A stretch of 64,000 nucleotides of DNA from Verrucomicrobiota bacterium (GTDB lineage Bacteria; Verrucomicrobiota; Verrucomicrobiia; Chthoniobacterales; JAFAMB01), in NCBI GenBank assembly GCA_019239825.1, contig JAFAZK010000030.1:1-64000 (forward strand), written 5' to 3'. The notes beneath the pieces were generated by a model. The model was not told the DNA's origin. It did no database searches and worked only from the letters and a program-made list of their open reading frames with translations. Of this stretch, positions 37,585 through 47,462 are shown one piece after another; positions within the stretch are counted from its first letter, which is position 1, and each line of letters begins with the position of its first letter. Made by a program: the position numbers and the translations under genes.

Positions 37585-38898
37585 ATGAAATTCCCTCGTA
37601 ACACCAGAGCTGCTCTGGCGGGCGCGTTTACCCTATCCCTAGCCTGCGCAGCACCCCTAAAAGCCAACGAAGTCGATGTCACCAGCGGCAAGGTTAAAGT
37701 GGGCGTCTTACATTCGCTGTCGGGCACGATGGCGATCAGCGAAACCTCCTTGCGCGATACGTTGTTGTTCGCCTTCGATGAAATCAACAAAAACGGCGGG
37801 GTTCTCGGAAAACAGATTGAACCCGTCGTGGTAGATGGCGCTTCCAACTGGCCATTGTTCGCGGAAAAAGCCAAACAGCTGCTGCAGCAGGATAAGGTCG
37901 CCGTAGTTTTCGGCTGTTGGACCTCCGTTAGCCGTAAGTCGGTACTTCCTGTCTTCGAACAAGATGACGGTATGTTGTTTTATCCGGTCCAGTACGAAGG
38001 CGAAGAACTGTCGAAAAACATCTTCTACACTGCGGAAGCCGTGAACCAGCAAGCGACGCCCGCCGTCGACTATCTACTGGCTCAGGGTAAGAAGAAGTTT
38101 TACCTCGTCGGCAGCGATTACGTTTATCCGCAAACCACCAATCTCATCCTCTTCAAATATCTCCAGACCAAAGGCGTTCCGGTCGAGAATATCGGAGGCG
38201 GCCTGCGCAAAGATAGCTCAGGAAAGGTTATTTCGGCTGGCAAATACGTCCCGTTCGGCCATACGGATTTTCAGCAGATCGTATCGGAAATCAAACAGTT
38301 CGCGGCAGGTGGCGATGCCTGCGTGATCAACACAATCAACGGTGACTCTAACGTGCCGTTCTTCAAAGAAATCGCGTCCGCCGGGCTGAGTCCGGCCGAT
38401 TGTCCTATCGTCTCCTTCAGTTTAGCCGAAGACGAGCTGCGCAGTTTGCCGACCAAGGACCTGGTGGGTGAGCTAGGATGCTGGACTTATTTCATGTCGC
38501 TGAAAACGCCGGAAAACAAAGATTTCCTGGCGCGCTGGAACGCCTGGTTAAAGGGCGAGAGCTATGCAGGTGTAGTGAAAGAAAAACGCGCGGTGGACAG
38601 CCCGATGGTGCTTTCCTACGACGGCGTTTATCTATGGAAAAAGGCGGTGGAAAAAGCCGGTTCCTTCGATGTGGATAAGGTACGCGGGGTATTGGAAAGC
38701 GATGCCATCAGTTTTGATGGTCCCGGCGGCAAGATCACGATGCAGAGCAACCACCACGCAACGAAAAACGTTTACATGGGGGAAACCACTGCAAACGGGC
38801 AATTCAAGATTTTGAGTACCTTTCCACAGGTTAAGGCCGAACCTTTCCTGTTAAAGGGTCTTGACGAAGAGCTCGAGAAAAAGACTGCACAAAAATAG
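37585..38898 (+). CDS. urtA: Urea ABC transporter substrate-binding protein
   Basis: [64 protein letters not shown]. Confidence 0.96.
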   Translation: MKFPRNTRAALAGAFTLSLACAAPLKANEVDVTSGKVKVGVLHSLSGTMAISETSLRDTLLFAFDEINKNGGVLGKQIEPVVVDGASNWPLFAEKAKQLLQQDKVAVVFGCWTSVSRKSVLPVFEQDDGMLFYPVQYEGEELSKNIFYTAEAVNQQATPAVDYLLAQGKKKFYLVGSDYVYPQTTNLILFKYLQTKGVPVENIGGGLRKDSSGKVISAGKYVPFGHTDFQQIVSEIKQFAAGGDACVINTINGDSNVPFFKEIASAGLSPADCPIVSFSLAEDELRSLPTKDLVGELGCWTYFMSLKTPENKDFLARWNAWLKGESYAGVVKEKRAVDSPMVLSYDGVYLWKKAVEKAGSFDVDKVRGVLESDAISFDGPGGKITMQSNHHATKNVYMGETTANGQFKILSTFPQVKAEPFLLKGLDEELEKKTAQK

Positions 38899-39003
38899 CG
38901 GCGAAGCCCCGTAATCTATCCCGCGCCAATCCGGTCGATTCTGGATTGGCGCGGACCCTGTGACCTTGAACTGATCGCTGCGTGAACCAATAAAGAAGAA
39001 AAA

Positions 39004-39225
39004 TCTCACGCAAAGACGCAAAGGCGCAAAGGTTAAAACCATTCAGGTAAGAGCGTTCCAAAAATTTTCGAAGCGGTAGTTCGGAGGTCGGTGATTGCAG
39101 GATTGCAGATAAAACGAACCCCCAATAAAGGCACTCGTTAAGAATGGTTACCTCCCTGATGTCCTCGTGCTTTGCGCGACATTTGCATGCGTCTTAACCT
39201 TTGCGCCTTTGCGTCTTTGCGTGAG
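39004..39225. repeat. Inverted repeat of ACGCAAAGACGCAAAGGCGCAAAG type
   Basis: ctcacgcaaagacgcaaaggcgcaaaggttaaaac (39004) / gtcttaacctttgcgcctttgcgtctttgcgtgag (39191). Confidence 0.95.
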
Positions 39226-39233
39226 ATTTTGGT

Positions 39234-40079
39234 TTGACCTTGCAACACCCCCTTCAGAATTGGACCGCAGATTTGCAGTTACGATTTCAGTATGAAGAGG
39301 ATCGTACGGTCATGACGGAACGGCGCCACACTGGTCCGTTACAGGTACAAAAGCCGCTTTATCCAGAAGGTCGTTCAGTTTGTCACACGGTCATTCTTCA
39401 CCCTCCTGGCGGCATGGCAGAAGGGGATACTGTCAAGATTGATGTCACCCAAGGGCCTGACTCGAAGACGGTTCTAACCGCTCCGGCAGCAACGAAATGG
39501 TATAAATCGAGAGACAAGTTTTCGTCTCAGGAAGTACGGATTCGACTCGGCGAACGTGCACAGCTTGATTGGTTGCCGCCGGAAAATATTCTCTTCGAGC
39601 ACGCTCGCGCCAATTTTCGTTTTCAACTCGAACTAGGGCAAGACGCCAGCGCCATCGGTTGGGAAACCTTTGTTTTCGGCAGACGGGCGATGGGCGAAAC
39701 TTGGGCTGCTGGCGCTCTCCGGTTCAATTCCCAGTTCACCGATACTAATGGCCTGCTGTGGAGTGAGAGAGCCAACTTGAACGCGGCATCAGGGATACGG
39801 AATGCTGCTCAAGGATTAGGGGCGTTTCCTATCGCCGGGATGGTATGGGCGGTTGGTCCAAACTGTGATCAATTACTCGCCGAATGCCTGTCACCCTCTC
39901 TTCCCTTTGGCGACGCTTTACGCGCAGGCGTAACCTGCCTGAACCACCGGCTACTAATCGTACGAGGCGTAGCGCAGAAGATAGAACCATTGCGCGAGCT
40001 CATGGTCCGTTGCTGGAGCTTTCTGCGGCCGGCTATCCACGGAAGAGATCCTAATCCTTTGCGGCTATGGACCGTGTGA
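39234..40079 (+). CDS. ureD: Urease accessory protein UreD
   Basis: GPLQVQKPLYPEGRSVCHTVILHPPGGMAEGDTVKIDV; TTG start directly after the repeat arm. Confidence 0.92.
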   Translation: MTLQHPLQNWTADLQLRFQYEEDRTVMTERRHTGPLQVQKPLYPEGRSVCHTVILHPPGGMAEGDTVKIDVTQGPDSKTVLTAPAATKWYKSRDKFSSQEVRIRLGERAQLDWLPPENILFEHARANFRFQLELGQDASAIGWETFVFGRRAMGETWAAGALRFNSQFTDTNGLLWSERANLNAASGIRNAAQGLGAFPIAGMVWAVGPNCDQLLAECLSPSLPFGDALRAGVTCLNHRLLIVRGVAQKIEPLRELMVRCWSFLRPAIHGRDPNPLRLWTV

Positions 40080-40084
40080 GTAAC

Positions 40085-40375
40085 TTGGTGGGGCGAGGCT
40101 CCCGAACAACCCAAAGTGTTAGCGAAGCGCTTGGCGTCGAACTAAGGACGCGTCATGCTAGGCCGCAAGACTCGCCGAGCCGCGACCCGGCGCACCATCA
40201 GAGGACACAATGCGTGAAGTCCCAGTAGCCGCCATCCGTTCCAAGTCCTACGATTACCAAGGCACATCCCCATCCCCCGGCTCGGCGATCTTTCGGCCCA
40301 ACAAAATCAAGCGACGGACACCGCGAATTGACTCCGGTAGAGGTTTCCGGCCTTATGGGAGCCTCGCCCCACCAA
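40085..40375. repeat. MITE-like TIR element, family 2 copy A
   Basis: ttggtggggcgaggctcccga ... tgggagcctcgccccaccaa; inner cgccgagccg ... cggctcggcg. Confidence 0.92.
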
Positions 40376-40381
40376 TAATCC

Positions 40382-40684
40382 ATGAACCTAACCCCCCGCG
40401 AAAAAGACAAACTTCTTATCTTTACCGCCGCTCTACTAGCTGAACGCCGGCTACAACGCGGACTAAAATTAAATCATCCGGAGGCGACCGCATTAATCAC
40501 TGCAGCCCTGCTTGAAGCAGCTCGTGATGGCAAGACGGTTGCCGAGCTGATGCAGTTTGGCACCACGGTGCTCAAACGAAATCAAGTTCTGGAAGGTGTG
40601 CCTGAAATGATTCCAGAGATTCAGGTCGAAGCCACTTTTCCCGATGGCACGAAATTAGTTACTGTTCACAATCCCATCCCTTGA
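40382..40684 (+). CDS. ureA: Urease subunit gamma
   Basis: [57 protein letters not shown]. Confidence 0.97.
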   Translation: MNLTPREKDKLLIFTAALLAERRLQRGLKLNHPEATALITAALLEAARDGKTVAELMQFGTTVLKRNQVLEGVPEMIPEIQVEATFPDGTKLVTVHNPIP

Positions 40685-40891
40685 AAACCAAAACGAAACC
40701 GCGAATGGACGCGAAGGAAGGCGGAGAGGACTTGATCTAACCACAGATTGACACCGATGTGCGTAGATAGTTTTTTTAGGACCGCTGTAGGCGATCTTGT
40801 CCCACACTCTGCGCGCATTAGCGTCTATCTGTTATTCTCGTTTTTCTTCGCGTCCGTTCACGTTCATTCGCGTTCATTCGCGGTTGGTTTT
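40683..40891. repeat. Imperfect inverted repeat of ACCGCGAATGGACGCGAA type
   Basis: accgcgaatggacgcgaag / cttcgcgtccgttcacgttcattcgcgttcattcgcggt. Confidence 0.8.
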
Positions 40892-40905
40892 AAGTCACAG
40901 CACCT

Positions 40906-41211
40906 ATGATACCCGGAGAGACTTTTGTAGAACCTGGCGACATTGAGCTGAATGCCGGTCGCGCCGTCACAAAGATCGACGTAGCAAACACGGGCGATCG
41001 ACCGATTCAGGTCGGTTCCCATTTTCACTTTTTTGAAGTAAACGAAGCACTCAAATTCGATCGTGAACAGACTCGCGGTTATCGCTTGAATATCGCCGCC
41101 GGTACCGCCGTTCGGTTCGAGCCCGGCCAGGAAAGATCCGTAGAACTGGTCGAGATGAGCGGCGATCGGGTGATCTACGGTTTCAACGCTAAGATCATGG
41201 GACCGTTATGA
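40906..41211 (+). CDS. ureB: Urease subunit beta
   Basis: [49 protein letters not shown]. Confidence 0.97.
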   Translation: MIPGETFVEPGDIELNAGRAVTKIDVANTGDRPIQVGSHFHFFEVNEALKFDREQTRGYRLNIAAGTAVRFEPGQERSVELVEMSGDRVIYGFNAKIMGPL

Positions 41212-41213
41212 GA

Positions 41214-41446
41214 AGGAGTTCAGGTTTGTCCGACGTAGCTTTGCATAGGTCAGGTGAGAGTTCTGTGGGTAGCGAAGTCGGGAATTCAAGGAGTCTTGGA
41301 GAAGCAATATGAATCGATCCCCCCTTATTGAAGTCCCACACTCCGCCGGTGCGGATTTATCTTGGTAATCAAATGAACGTGCCCCGAACCGCAGTTGGCG
41401 CTGTCGCACTCCTGAACTGCTGCAACTCCTTGAACCCCTGAACTCC
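41214..41446. repeat. Composite repeat: 58-bp dispersed repeat plus GAACTCC/GGAGTTC inverted ends
   Basis: 41226-41283 matches 7983-8040 at 55/58; aaggagttcagg near the start, ccctgaactcct at the end. Confidence 0.85.
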
Positions 41447-41447
41447 T

Positions 41448-43148
41448 ATGAAGATTCCCCGCCAAGCATATGCAGAAATGTTCGGCCCAACCGTTGGAGA
41501 CCGGATCAGGTTAGCCGATACGGACCTCGTGATTGAGATCGAGAAGGACTTCACCATTTATGGGGAAGAGGTCAAGTTCGGTGGCGGCAAGGTAATCCGG
41601 GATGGGATGGGTCAATCGCAGCGCTCGGCAAAAGATGCGGCTGACACCGTTATTACCAATGCCGTTATCGTAGATCACACCGGGATCGTTAAAGCAGATA
41701 TCGGAATAAAAGATGGTCGGATCGCTGGAATCGGGAAGGCCGGTAACCCGGATATTCAGCCCGGCGTAACGATTATGATCGGGCCTGGCACTGAAATCGT
41801 TGCCGGCGAACACATGATTGTGACTGCCGGCGGGATTGATACCCATATTCATTTCATTTGTCCTCAACAGATTGATGAAGCGATTACTGCCGGGTTAACC
41901 ACCATGATCGGCGGCGGAACGGGACCGGCAACCGGCACCTACGCCACGACTTGTACGCCGGGCCCATGGCATATCGAACGGATGTTACAGGCCGCCGAAG
42001 GTTACCCCATCAATCTCGGTTTCCTGGGCAAAGGAAACGCCAGCCAACCGGAGCCTTTGCGCGAGCAGATCGCGGCTGGAGCAGTTGGTCTAAAATTGCA
42101 CGAAGACTGGGGAACCACACCCGCTGCCATCGATACTTGCCTATCAGTAGCAGACGAGACTGACACTCAGGTAGCTATTCACACCGACACCTTAAATGAG
42201 TCCGGCTTTGTCGAGGCGACTATTGCTGCGTTTAAAGGCAGGACCATCCATTCATTTCACACCGAAGGTGCCGGCGGCGGGCATGCTCCCGACATTATCA
42301 AAGTCTGCGGCGAAGCGAACGTGCTGCCTTCGTCAACGAATCCGACCCGGCCGTTTACGGTCAACACATTGGATGAACACCTGGATATGTTGATGGTCTG
42401 CCATCATCTGGATCCGGCCATCGCAGAAGATCTGGCGTTCGCCGAGTCGCGCATCCGTCGCGAAACCATCGCCGCAGAAGATATCCTGCATGACTTGGGT
42501 GCGATCTCGATGATGTCCAGCGACTCACAAGCCATGGGGCGAATCGGAGAAGTCATTATCCGCACCTGGCAAACCGCTCATAAAATGAAGGTCCAGCGCG
42601 GCGCTTTGCCCGGCGATACAGCGCGTCACGACAATTTTCGGGTAAAACGTTATGTGGCTAAGTACACGATCAATCCCGCTATTACTCACGGGATCGCTCA
42701 TGAGGTTGGCTCTGTGGAAGTAGGAAAATGGGCAGACCTGGTTCTGTGGTCACCCGCCTTTTTTGGAGTCAAACCCGCTCTAATCTTAAAAGGAGGGATG
42801 ATCGCGGTGGCGCAGATGGGCGATCCAAACGCGTCGATCCCAACTCCACAACCCGTCCATTATCGGGAAATGTTCGCGACTCGAGGGATGGCTCTGGCGA
42901 AGACCTGTCTCACGTTTGTATCTGGCAAAGCACATGAATCCGGAATCGGCGAACGTTACGAACTCAGGCGCCAATTAGTCCCGGTTCACAGTATACGGAA
43001 TCTCAAGAAGCAAGATCTCATACATAACTCGTGGCAACCCAAGATCACGGTGGACCCTGAAACTTACGAAGTAACGGCGGATGGCGAACTGCTTACTTGC
43101 GAGCCAGCTAAGGTATTGCCGATGGCTCAACGCTATTTCCTTTTCTGA
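41448..43148 (+). CDS. ureC: Urease subunit alpha
   Basis: [34 protein letters not shown] ... GIDTHIHFI ... GLKLHEDWG ... MVCHHL. Confidence 0.98.
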   Translation: MKIPRQAYAEMFGPTVGDRIRLADTDLVIEIEKDFTIYGEEVKFGGGKVIRDGMGQSQRSAKDAADTVITNAVIVDHTGIVKADIGIKDGRIAGIGKAGNPDIQPGVTIMIGPGTEIVAGEHMIVTAGGIDTHIHFICPQQIDEAITAGLTTMIGGGTGPATGTYATTCTPGPWHIERMLQAAEGYPINLGFLGKGNASQPEPLREQIAAGAVGLKLHEDWGTTPAAIDTCLSVADETDTQVAIHTDTLNESGFVEATIAAFKGRTIHSFHTEGAGGGHAPDIIKVCGEANVLPSSTNPTRPFTVNTLDEHLDMLMVCHHLDPAIAEDLAFAESRIRRETIAAEDILHDLGAISMMSSDSQAMGRIGEVIIRTWQTAHKMKVQRGALPGDTARHDNFRVKRYVAKYTINPAITHGIAHEVGSVEVGKWADLVLWSPAFFGVKPALILKGGMIAVAQMGDPNASIPTPQPVHYREMFATRGMALAKTCLTFVSGKAHESGIGERYELRRQLVPVHSIRNLKKQDLIHNSWQPKITVDPETYEVTADGELLTCEPAKVLPMAQRYFLF

Positions 43149-43666
43149 TGCGCAGGTTCACTAAGCTTTCTAAGTCATCGGCAGAAAAGGTCCCGCCTCT
43201 GGTCCTTGCTTTTGATGCGCGCAAGAAGAGCCGGCAATTGGTGAGATTAGATAGCGGCGAAGAAATCGGCATATTGCTGCCACCGGGCACGATCTTACGC
43301 GATGGAGATGTCATCGAAAGCGAGGATGGTTCTCTTTTTAAAATCCAAGCTGCCAAAGAAGAACTCATGTCGGTAACGGCAACGGATGCTTTCCAGCTGT
43401 TGCGCGCCGCTTACCATCTCGGTAACCGGCATGTCGCCATCCAGCTTCAGCCGGATCGGATCCTTTTGCAGTTCGACTCCGTGTTGAAAGAGATGCTGCT
43501 TGGCCTTGGCCTGACCGTCACCATCGTTTCTGAGCAATTTACACCAGAAACAGGCGCTTACGGAGGCGGCCACAAGCACGGGCATGATGAGACGTTCGCC
43601 GAAGACTATGCCGCAGCGCAACGCGTTTTTCGTGAACACCACGGGGAGAGTCACGGTAAGAAGTAA
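43148..43666 (+). CDS. ureE: Urease accessory protein UreE
   Basis: VSVTATDAFQLLRAAYHLGNRHVAIQL, C-terminal GGGHKHGHDETF; ATGA overlap with ureC. Confidence 0.95.
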   Translation: MRRFTKLSKSSAEKVPPLVLAFDARKKSRQLVRLDSGEEIGILLPPGTILRDGDVIESEDGSLFKIQAAKEELMSVTATDAFQLLRAAYHLGNRHVAIQLQPDRILLQFDSVLKEMLLGLGLTVTIVSEQFTPETGAYGGGHKHGHDETFAEDYAAAQRVFREHHGESHGKK

Positions 43667-43770
43667 GCAGTAAGTCAGTGAATCAGTGCTGACATAGATT
43701 GATCGTGAACTGAATACTGACACACACCGATCACTTCACCGCTTCGAGGACGAGGACGACTTTGCAACCC

Positions 43771-44457
43771 ATGAATCCTGACGAACTCTGTCGAGCTATG
43801 CAGCTCGCCTCACCGGCGCTGCCCATCGGTTCGTTCAGTTACTCACAGGGACTGGAAACGGCGATCGATCTCGGCCTGATTCGGGATGAAGAGGACGCCT
43901 TTAGCTGGATCGTGGACGGCCTCACCGAGATCGTCAGCCGCTGTGATGCGCCGATAGTCGCCTTTATCCATCGAGCCTGTCGCTCGCAGCCGTCCGCCGA
44001 TTCGCTGTCGGAGATTACTCATTGGAACTCCTGGTTTCTTGCGAGCCGCGAATCCATGGAATTGCGACGGGAGACCGAGCAAATGGGTTGGTCGTTGTTA
44101 CAGCTCGCGCACGCTTTGAACTGGATTACGCCTGCGGCTGGAACGAGCGACCTCGAGCCGGTCGCGTTTCCCACTGCATTCGGACTGTCGGCAAGCGGTC
44201 TTGCTCTTTCGGAGACGACAACCTTAACGGCATTTTGTTTTAGTTGGCTGGAAGCCCAGGTCGCCGCCGCTATGAAGCTGGTTCCGCTCGGTCAAACGGC
44301 AGGTCATCGAATATTAAATCGGTGCCGGACAAATGTTCCCATGATCGTTCGCGCGGCTGCTAACACAACGCCAGAAGAGATCTCTTCTTGGGCACCTCTG
44401 CTCGGTATTTTTTCCGCCCGGCATGAAAGCCAATACTCCCGTCTGTTTCGTTCGTAA
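43771..44457 (+). CDS. ureF: Urease accessory protein UreF
   Basis: MQLASPALPIGSFSYSQGLETAIDLGLI. Confidence 0.95.
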   Translation: MNPDELCRAMQLASPALPIGSFSYSQGLETAIDLGLIRDEEDAFSWIVDGLTEIVSRCDAPIVAFIHRACRSQPSADSLSEITHWNSWFLASRESMELRRETEQMGWSLLQLAHALNWITPAAGTSDLEPVAFPTAFGLSASGLALSETTTLTAFCFSWLEAQVAAAMKLVPLGQTAGHRILNRCRTNVPMIVRAAANTTPEEISSWAPLLGIFSARHESQYSRLFRS

Positions 44458-44460
44458 CCT

Positions 44461-45081
44461 ATGGCCCGTACCAAAAGCATTCCTCCATTGAGAGTCGGTG
44501 TGGGTGGTCCGGTTGGGACCGGCAAAACCACTCTGGTCGAGATGTTGTGCAAGCGGATGCGTGACCGGTACGATCTCGTGGTTATTACGAATGATATCTA
44601 CACAAAGGAGGATCAGCGTCTCTTGACGGTCGCCGGTGCTTTACCGGCAGAAAGGATCATGGGGGTTGAAACCGGTGGTTGCCCGCACACTGCGATCCGC
44701 GAAGATGCATCGATCAATCTGGAAGCGATCGATCAGATGCTGAAACGGTTCCCCGACGCCGATATCGTCTTTATCGAGTCCGGGGGCGACAATCTGGCGG
44801 CAACCTTTAGCCCTGAATTATCCGATCTGACTCTCTACGTGATCGATGTGGCCGGCGGCGAAAAGATTCCCCGAAAAGGTGGGCCGGGGATCACGCGTTC
44901 GGACCTACTCGTGATCAATAAAACCGATCTAGCTCCGCATGTGGGAGCATCATTGGAACTCATGGCCGCCGATACTCGGAAGATGCGAGGCGATCGGCCT
45001 TTCGTGATGACAGACCTCAAGACCGAGACCGGGCTGGGCGAGGTGGTGCGGTTTATTGAGGAACGAGGGCTGCTGGGGTAA
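44461..45081 (+). CDS. ureG: Urease accessory GTPase UreG
   Basis: [45 protein letters not shown]...[20 protein letters not shown]. Confidence 0.98.
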   Translation: MARTKSIPPLRVGVGGPVGTGKTTLVEMLCKRMRDRYDLVVITNDIYTKEDQRLLTVAGALPAERIMGVETGGCPHTAIREDASINLEAIDQMLKRFPDADIVFIESGGDNLAATFSPELSDLTLYVIDVAGGEKIPRKGGPGITRSDLLVINKTDLAPHVGASLELMAADTRKMRGDRPFVMTDLKTETGLGEVVRFIEERGLLG

Positions 45082-45096
45082 TCGGCGTTTGCGAAT

Positions 45097-45339
45097 GCCA
45101 CGAAGTGGCGAAACAGAACAGCCCAGGGCTTCAGCCCTGGGTTTGGTGATGGTGTGGGTGCGCCCTGAAAGGGCGTCCGAGCGAGAATCGCCTTTGCCAA
45201 TTGGTTCTGGCAATCCAGAATTTAAAGGTCGACCTAGCGCGTCCGGCCCGAATCACTCGGTCGCCCTTTCAGGGCGATCTTTTTTGGGGAGCTAACCCAG
45301 GGCTGAAGCCATGGGCCGTTCTGTGTAGCCACTTCGCGT
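45097..45339. repeat. Nested inverted-repeat element (CCCAGGGCTGAAGCCCTGGG type)
   Basis: Outer arms 45097-45144 / 45293-45339; inner cgccctgaaagggcgtccgag / ctcggtcgccctttcagggcg. Confidence 0.93.
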
Positions 45340-45414
45340 CATTCGCCCATTCGCCGTGTCGCGCCCCCTCGTTGCTTGCGCCAACCGCAGTTTGCTTGTT
45401 TGGTGGTGGTTCTT

Positions 45415-46797
45415 ATGCCCGGGTCACGGAAGCTCTTCCAAACAGAATTGGGAGCTACACTCTCGTTGGCGATCCCAATGATGGTCGGGCAACTCGGCCA
45501 GATGTTGATGGGTATCACAGACACTCTGGTCCTCGGACGGGTGGGTGTGGTCCCGCTGGCCGCTATTGGTTTTTCTAATACGCTGCTGGGAACGTTATAC
45601 GTAGGCGGTATCGGTATTTTGGCAGCGGTCGGAATCTTCGCGGCTCAAGCACATGGAGCAAAGCTGGAAAGTGCTAAAATCGAAGTGTTTCGATCGGCTT
45701 TCTGGCTGTCACTCTTCGTTGGAACCGCGACGGCCACCATCGTGATGGCTCTCATACCCGTGCTGAGCATTTTCGATGAACCGATTCCAGTCGAAATCGC
45801 CGCGCGACCCTATCTGGCGATTGTCGGTCTATCGTTGATTCCCGCACTTGGATCAATGAGCGTTAAGACCTACTGCGAGGCACTGGGAAAACCGGTGATC
45901 CCAACAGTGATCCTCTACGCGGGAGTGATCTTAAATGTCGCCTTGAATTTGCCATTGGTATTCGGCTGGTTTGGACTGCCGGCGCTCGGACTGGTTGGAT
46001 CGGCAATCGCCACGCTCTGCGCCCGCATTTTCGTGCTGATCGGTATTACCGCATATGCGCTGTCGTTGACTCGACTACCGTGGCAGGCGTTAACGATTTC
46101 AGGTGTGAGCTGGGAGAAGATGGGCAGCTTATTGAAAGTTGGCGTACCCATCTGTTGCCAATACGTCGCGGAAGCCGGCGCTTTCAATTTCAGTGCCATC
46201 ATGATGGGATGGATGGGGACCATTCCCTTGGCCGCGCATCAGATCGTGGTGACCTGCGCCGCGACGACATTCATGTTTCCCCTAGGTATCTCTATTGCCG
46301 CCGGCGTCCGTCTTGGTCATGCAGTCGGCTCACAAGCGTATTCGGCCTTACGCAGGATTTCTCTCGGGGCGATCATGGTTTCGGTACTGATCCAACTGGG
46401 GTTTGCCGCGATTTATTTAACACTCGGCCACCAGGTTGCTCTCTTGTTCACGAGTCAGACAGAGGTAGTGGAACTCGCCGGCCGTTTGATGATCATCACC
46501 GGCATCTTCCAAATCGCCGATGGTATACAAGTGACGTCAGCCGGCTGCTTAAGAGGTTTGGCTGATATCCGGCTCCCGATGCTCATCGGCATCTTCTGTT
46601 ATTGGGCGGCAGCGATTCCCACAGGATTTATTTTCGCATTCAAATTGCACACTGGACCAACCGGGATCTGGGTCGGGCTTGCTCTTGGCTTGTTCGTAGC
46701 GGCGCTCCTACTAACCTGGCGTCTCCAAGCGATGACCAGTCCCGGCCGGCAAGGTACGTTTGTGTTTGGGAAAACGGAGAACCTCAAGGCGTCGTAG
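45415..46797 (+). CDS. MATE family efflux transporter
   Basis: ELGATLSLAIPMMVGQLGQMLMGITDTLVLGRVGVVPLAAIGFSNTLLGT. Confidence 0.95.
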   Translation: MPGSRKLFQTELGATLSLAIPMMVGQLGQMLMGITDTLVLGRVGVVPLAAIGFSNTLLGTLYVGGIGILAAVGIFAAQAHGAKLESAKIEVFRSAFWLSLFVGTATATIVMALIPVLSIFDEPIPVEIAARPYLAIVGLSLIPALGSMSVKTYCEALGKPVIPTVILYAGVILNVALNLPLVFGWFGLPALGLVGSAIATLCARIFVLIGITAYALSLTRLPWQALTISGVSWEKMGSLLKVGVPICCQYVAEAGAFNFSAIMMGWMGTIPLAAHQIVVTCAATTFMFPLGISIAAGVRLGHAVGSQAYSALRRISLGAIMVSVLIQLGFAAIYLTLGHQVALLFTSQTEVVELAGRLMIITGIFQIADGIQVTSAGCLRGLADIRLPMLIGIFCYWAAAIPTGFIFAFKLHTGPTGIWVGLALGLFVAALLLTWRLQAMTSPGRQGTFVFGKTENLKAS

Positions 46798-46820
46798 GCG
46801 AAACGACGAACGGGTGTGTC

Positions 46821-46884
46821 GGTAGGGCGAAAAACTCGGTGATCCGACAAGCCGCATCACACGCGCCGAGTTTTTCGCCCTTCC
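46821..46884. repeat. Short inverted repeat ggtagggcgaaaaactcggt / gccgagtttttcgcccttcc
   Basis: Direct inspection; 19-bp gcgccgagtttttcgccct also at 19817-19835. Confidence 0.8.
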
Positions 46885-46931
46885 ACCGCGCCGTCTCGCC
46901 CATTCGCCGTTTGCTGCTAAGGTTGGTCAGC

Positions 46932-47450
46932 ATGCGAAAGCTTTCCGCTCTCATCTTGGGTGCTGTTTTGGCCTTACTCTCGGCTGCGGCGCTCAAAGCC
47001 CAGACGTTGAAATTCGGTGAGGAGAGCTTCTCTCTTTCCTCTAAAGATGCCGACGCTCAAAAAATAGAAAACGATTTCGTCCTGCCCGGGCAAACGGAAA
47101 CGAACTGGACGCAAAAAGTGGTCATAAGTCGGTTTCCGAGCGCGAATGACGTTAACGTTTTCGCGAATAATCTTTGTCTTACGATCAATAATCAGAGACC
47201 CGGAACCGGCGCCTCGGTAACGAAAGTTGGAGCAGACTGTTATGTCGCTTACTCGACTGCGTCGGCACTGGGAGGACAGCTCAATATGGTCCACCGTATT
47301 CTAGTTGATCCGCAAGGCGGGGTCAGGATGTACGTATTTGTGCAACGCCCTTCAGCCTCGAAATCGGCCAGCGATCAAGCAACGATTAGCCGCGATGATA
47401 GTATCCATGCGCTAGCCAGGCTCTCACCTTTGATTCGTCTTGCCCAATAA
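46932..47450 (+). CDS. Secreted hypothetical protein
   Basis: Signal peptide MRKLSALILGAVLALLSAAALKAQ. Confidence 0.65.
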   Translation: MRKLSALILGAVLALLSAAALKAQTLKFGEESFSLSSKDADAQKIENDFVLPGQTETNWTQKVVISRFPSANDVNVFANNLCLTINNQRPGTGASVTKVGADCYVAYSTASALGGQLNMVHRILVDPQGGVRMYVFVQRPSASKSASDQATISRDDSIHALARLSPLIRLAQ

Positions 47451-47462
47451 TTGATCTATCCT

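Noticed and set aside
39004-39225. Possible CRISPR-like array from ACGCAAAG units
   Set aside because: Units are contiguous without spacers and occur as one inverted pair; no cas genes.
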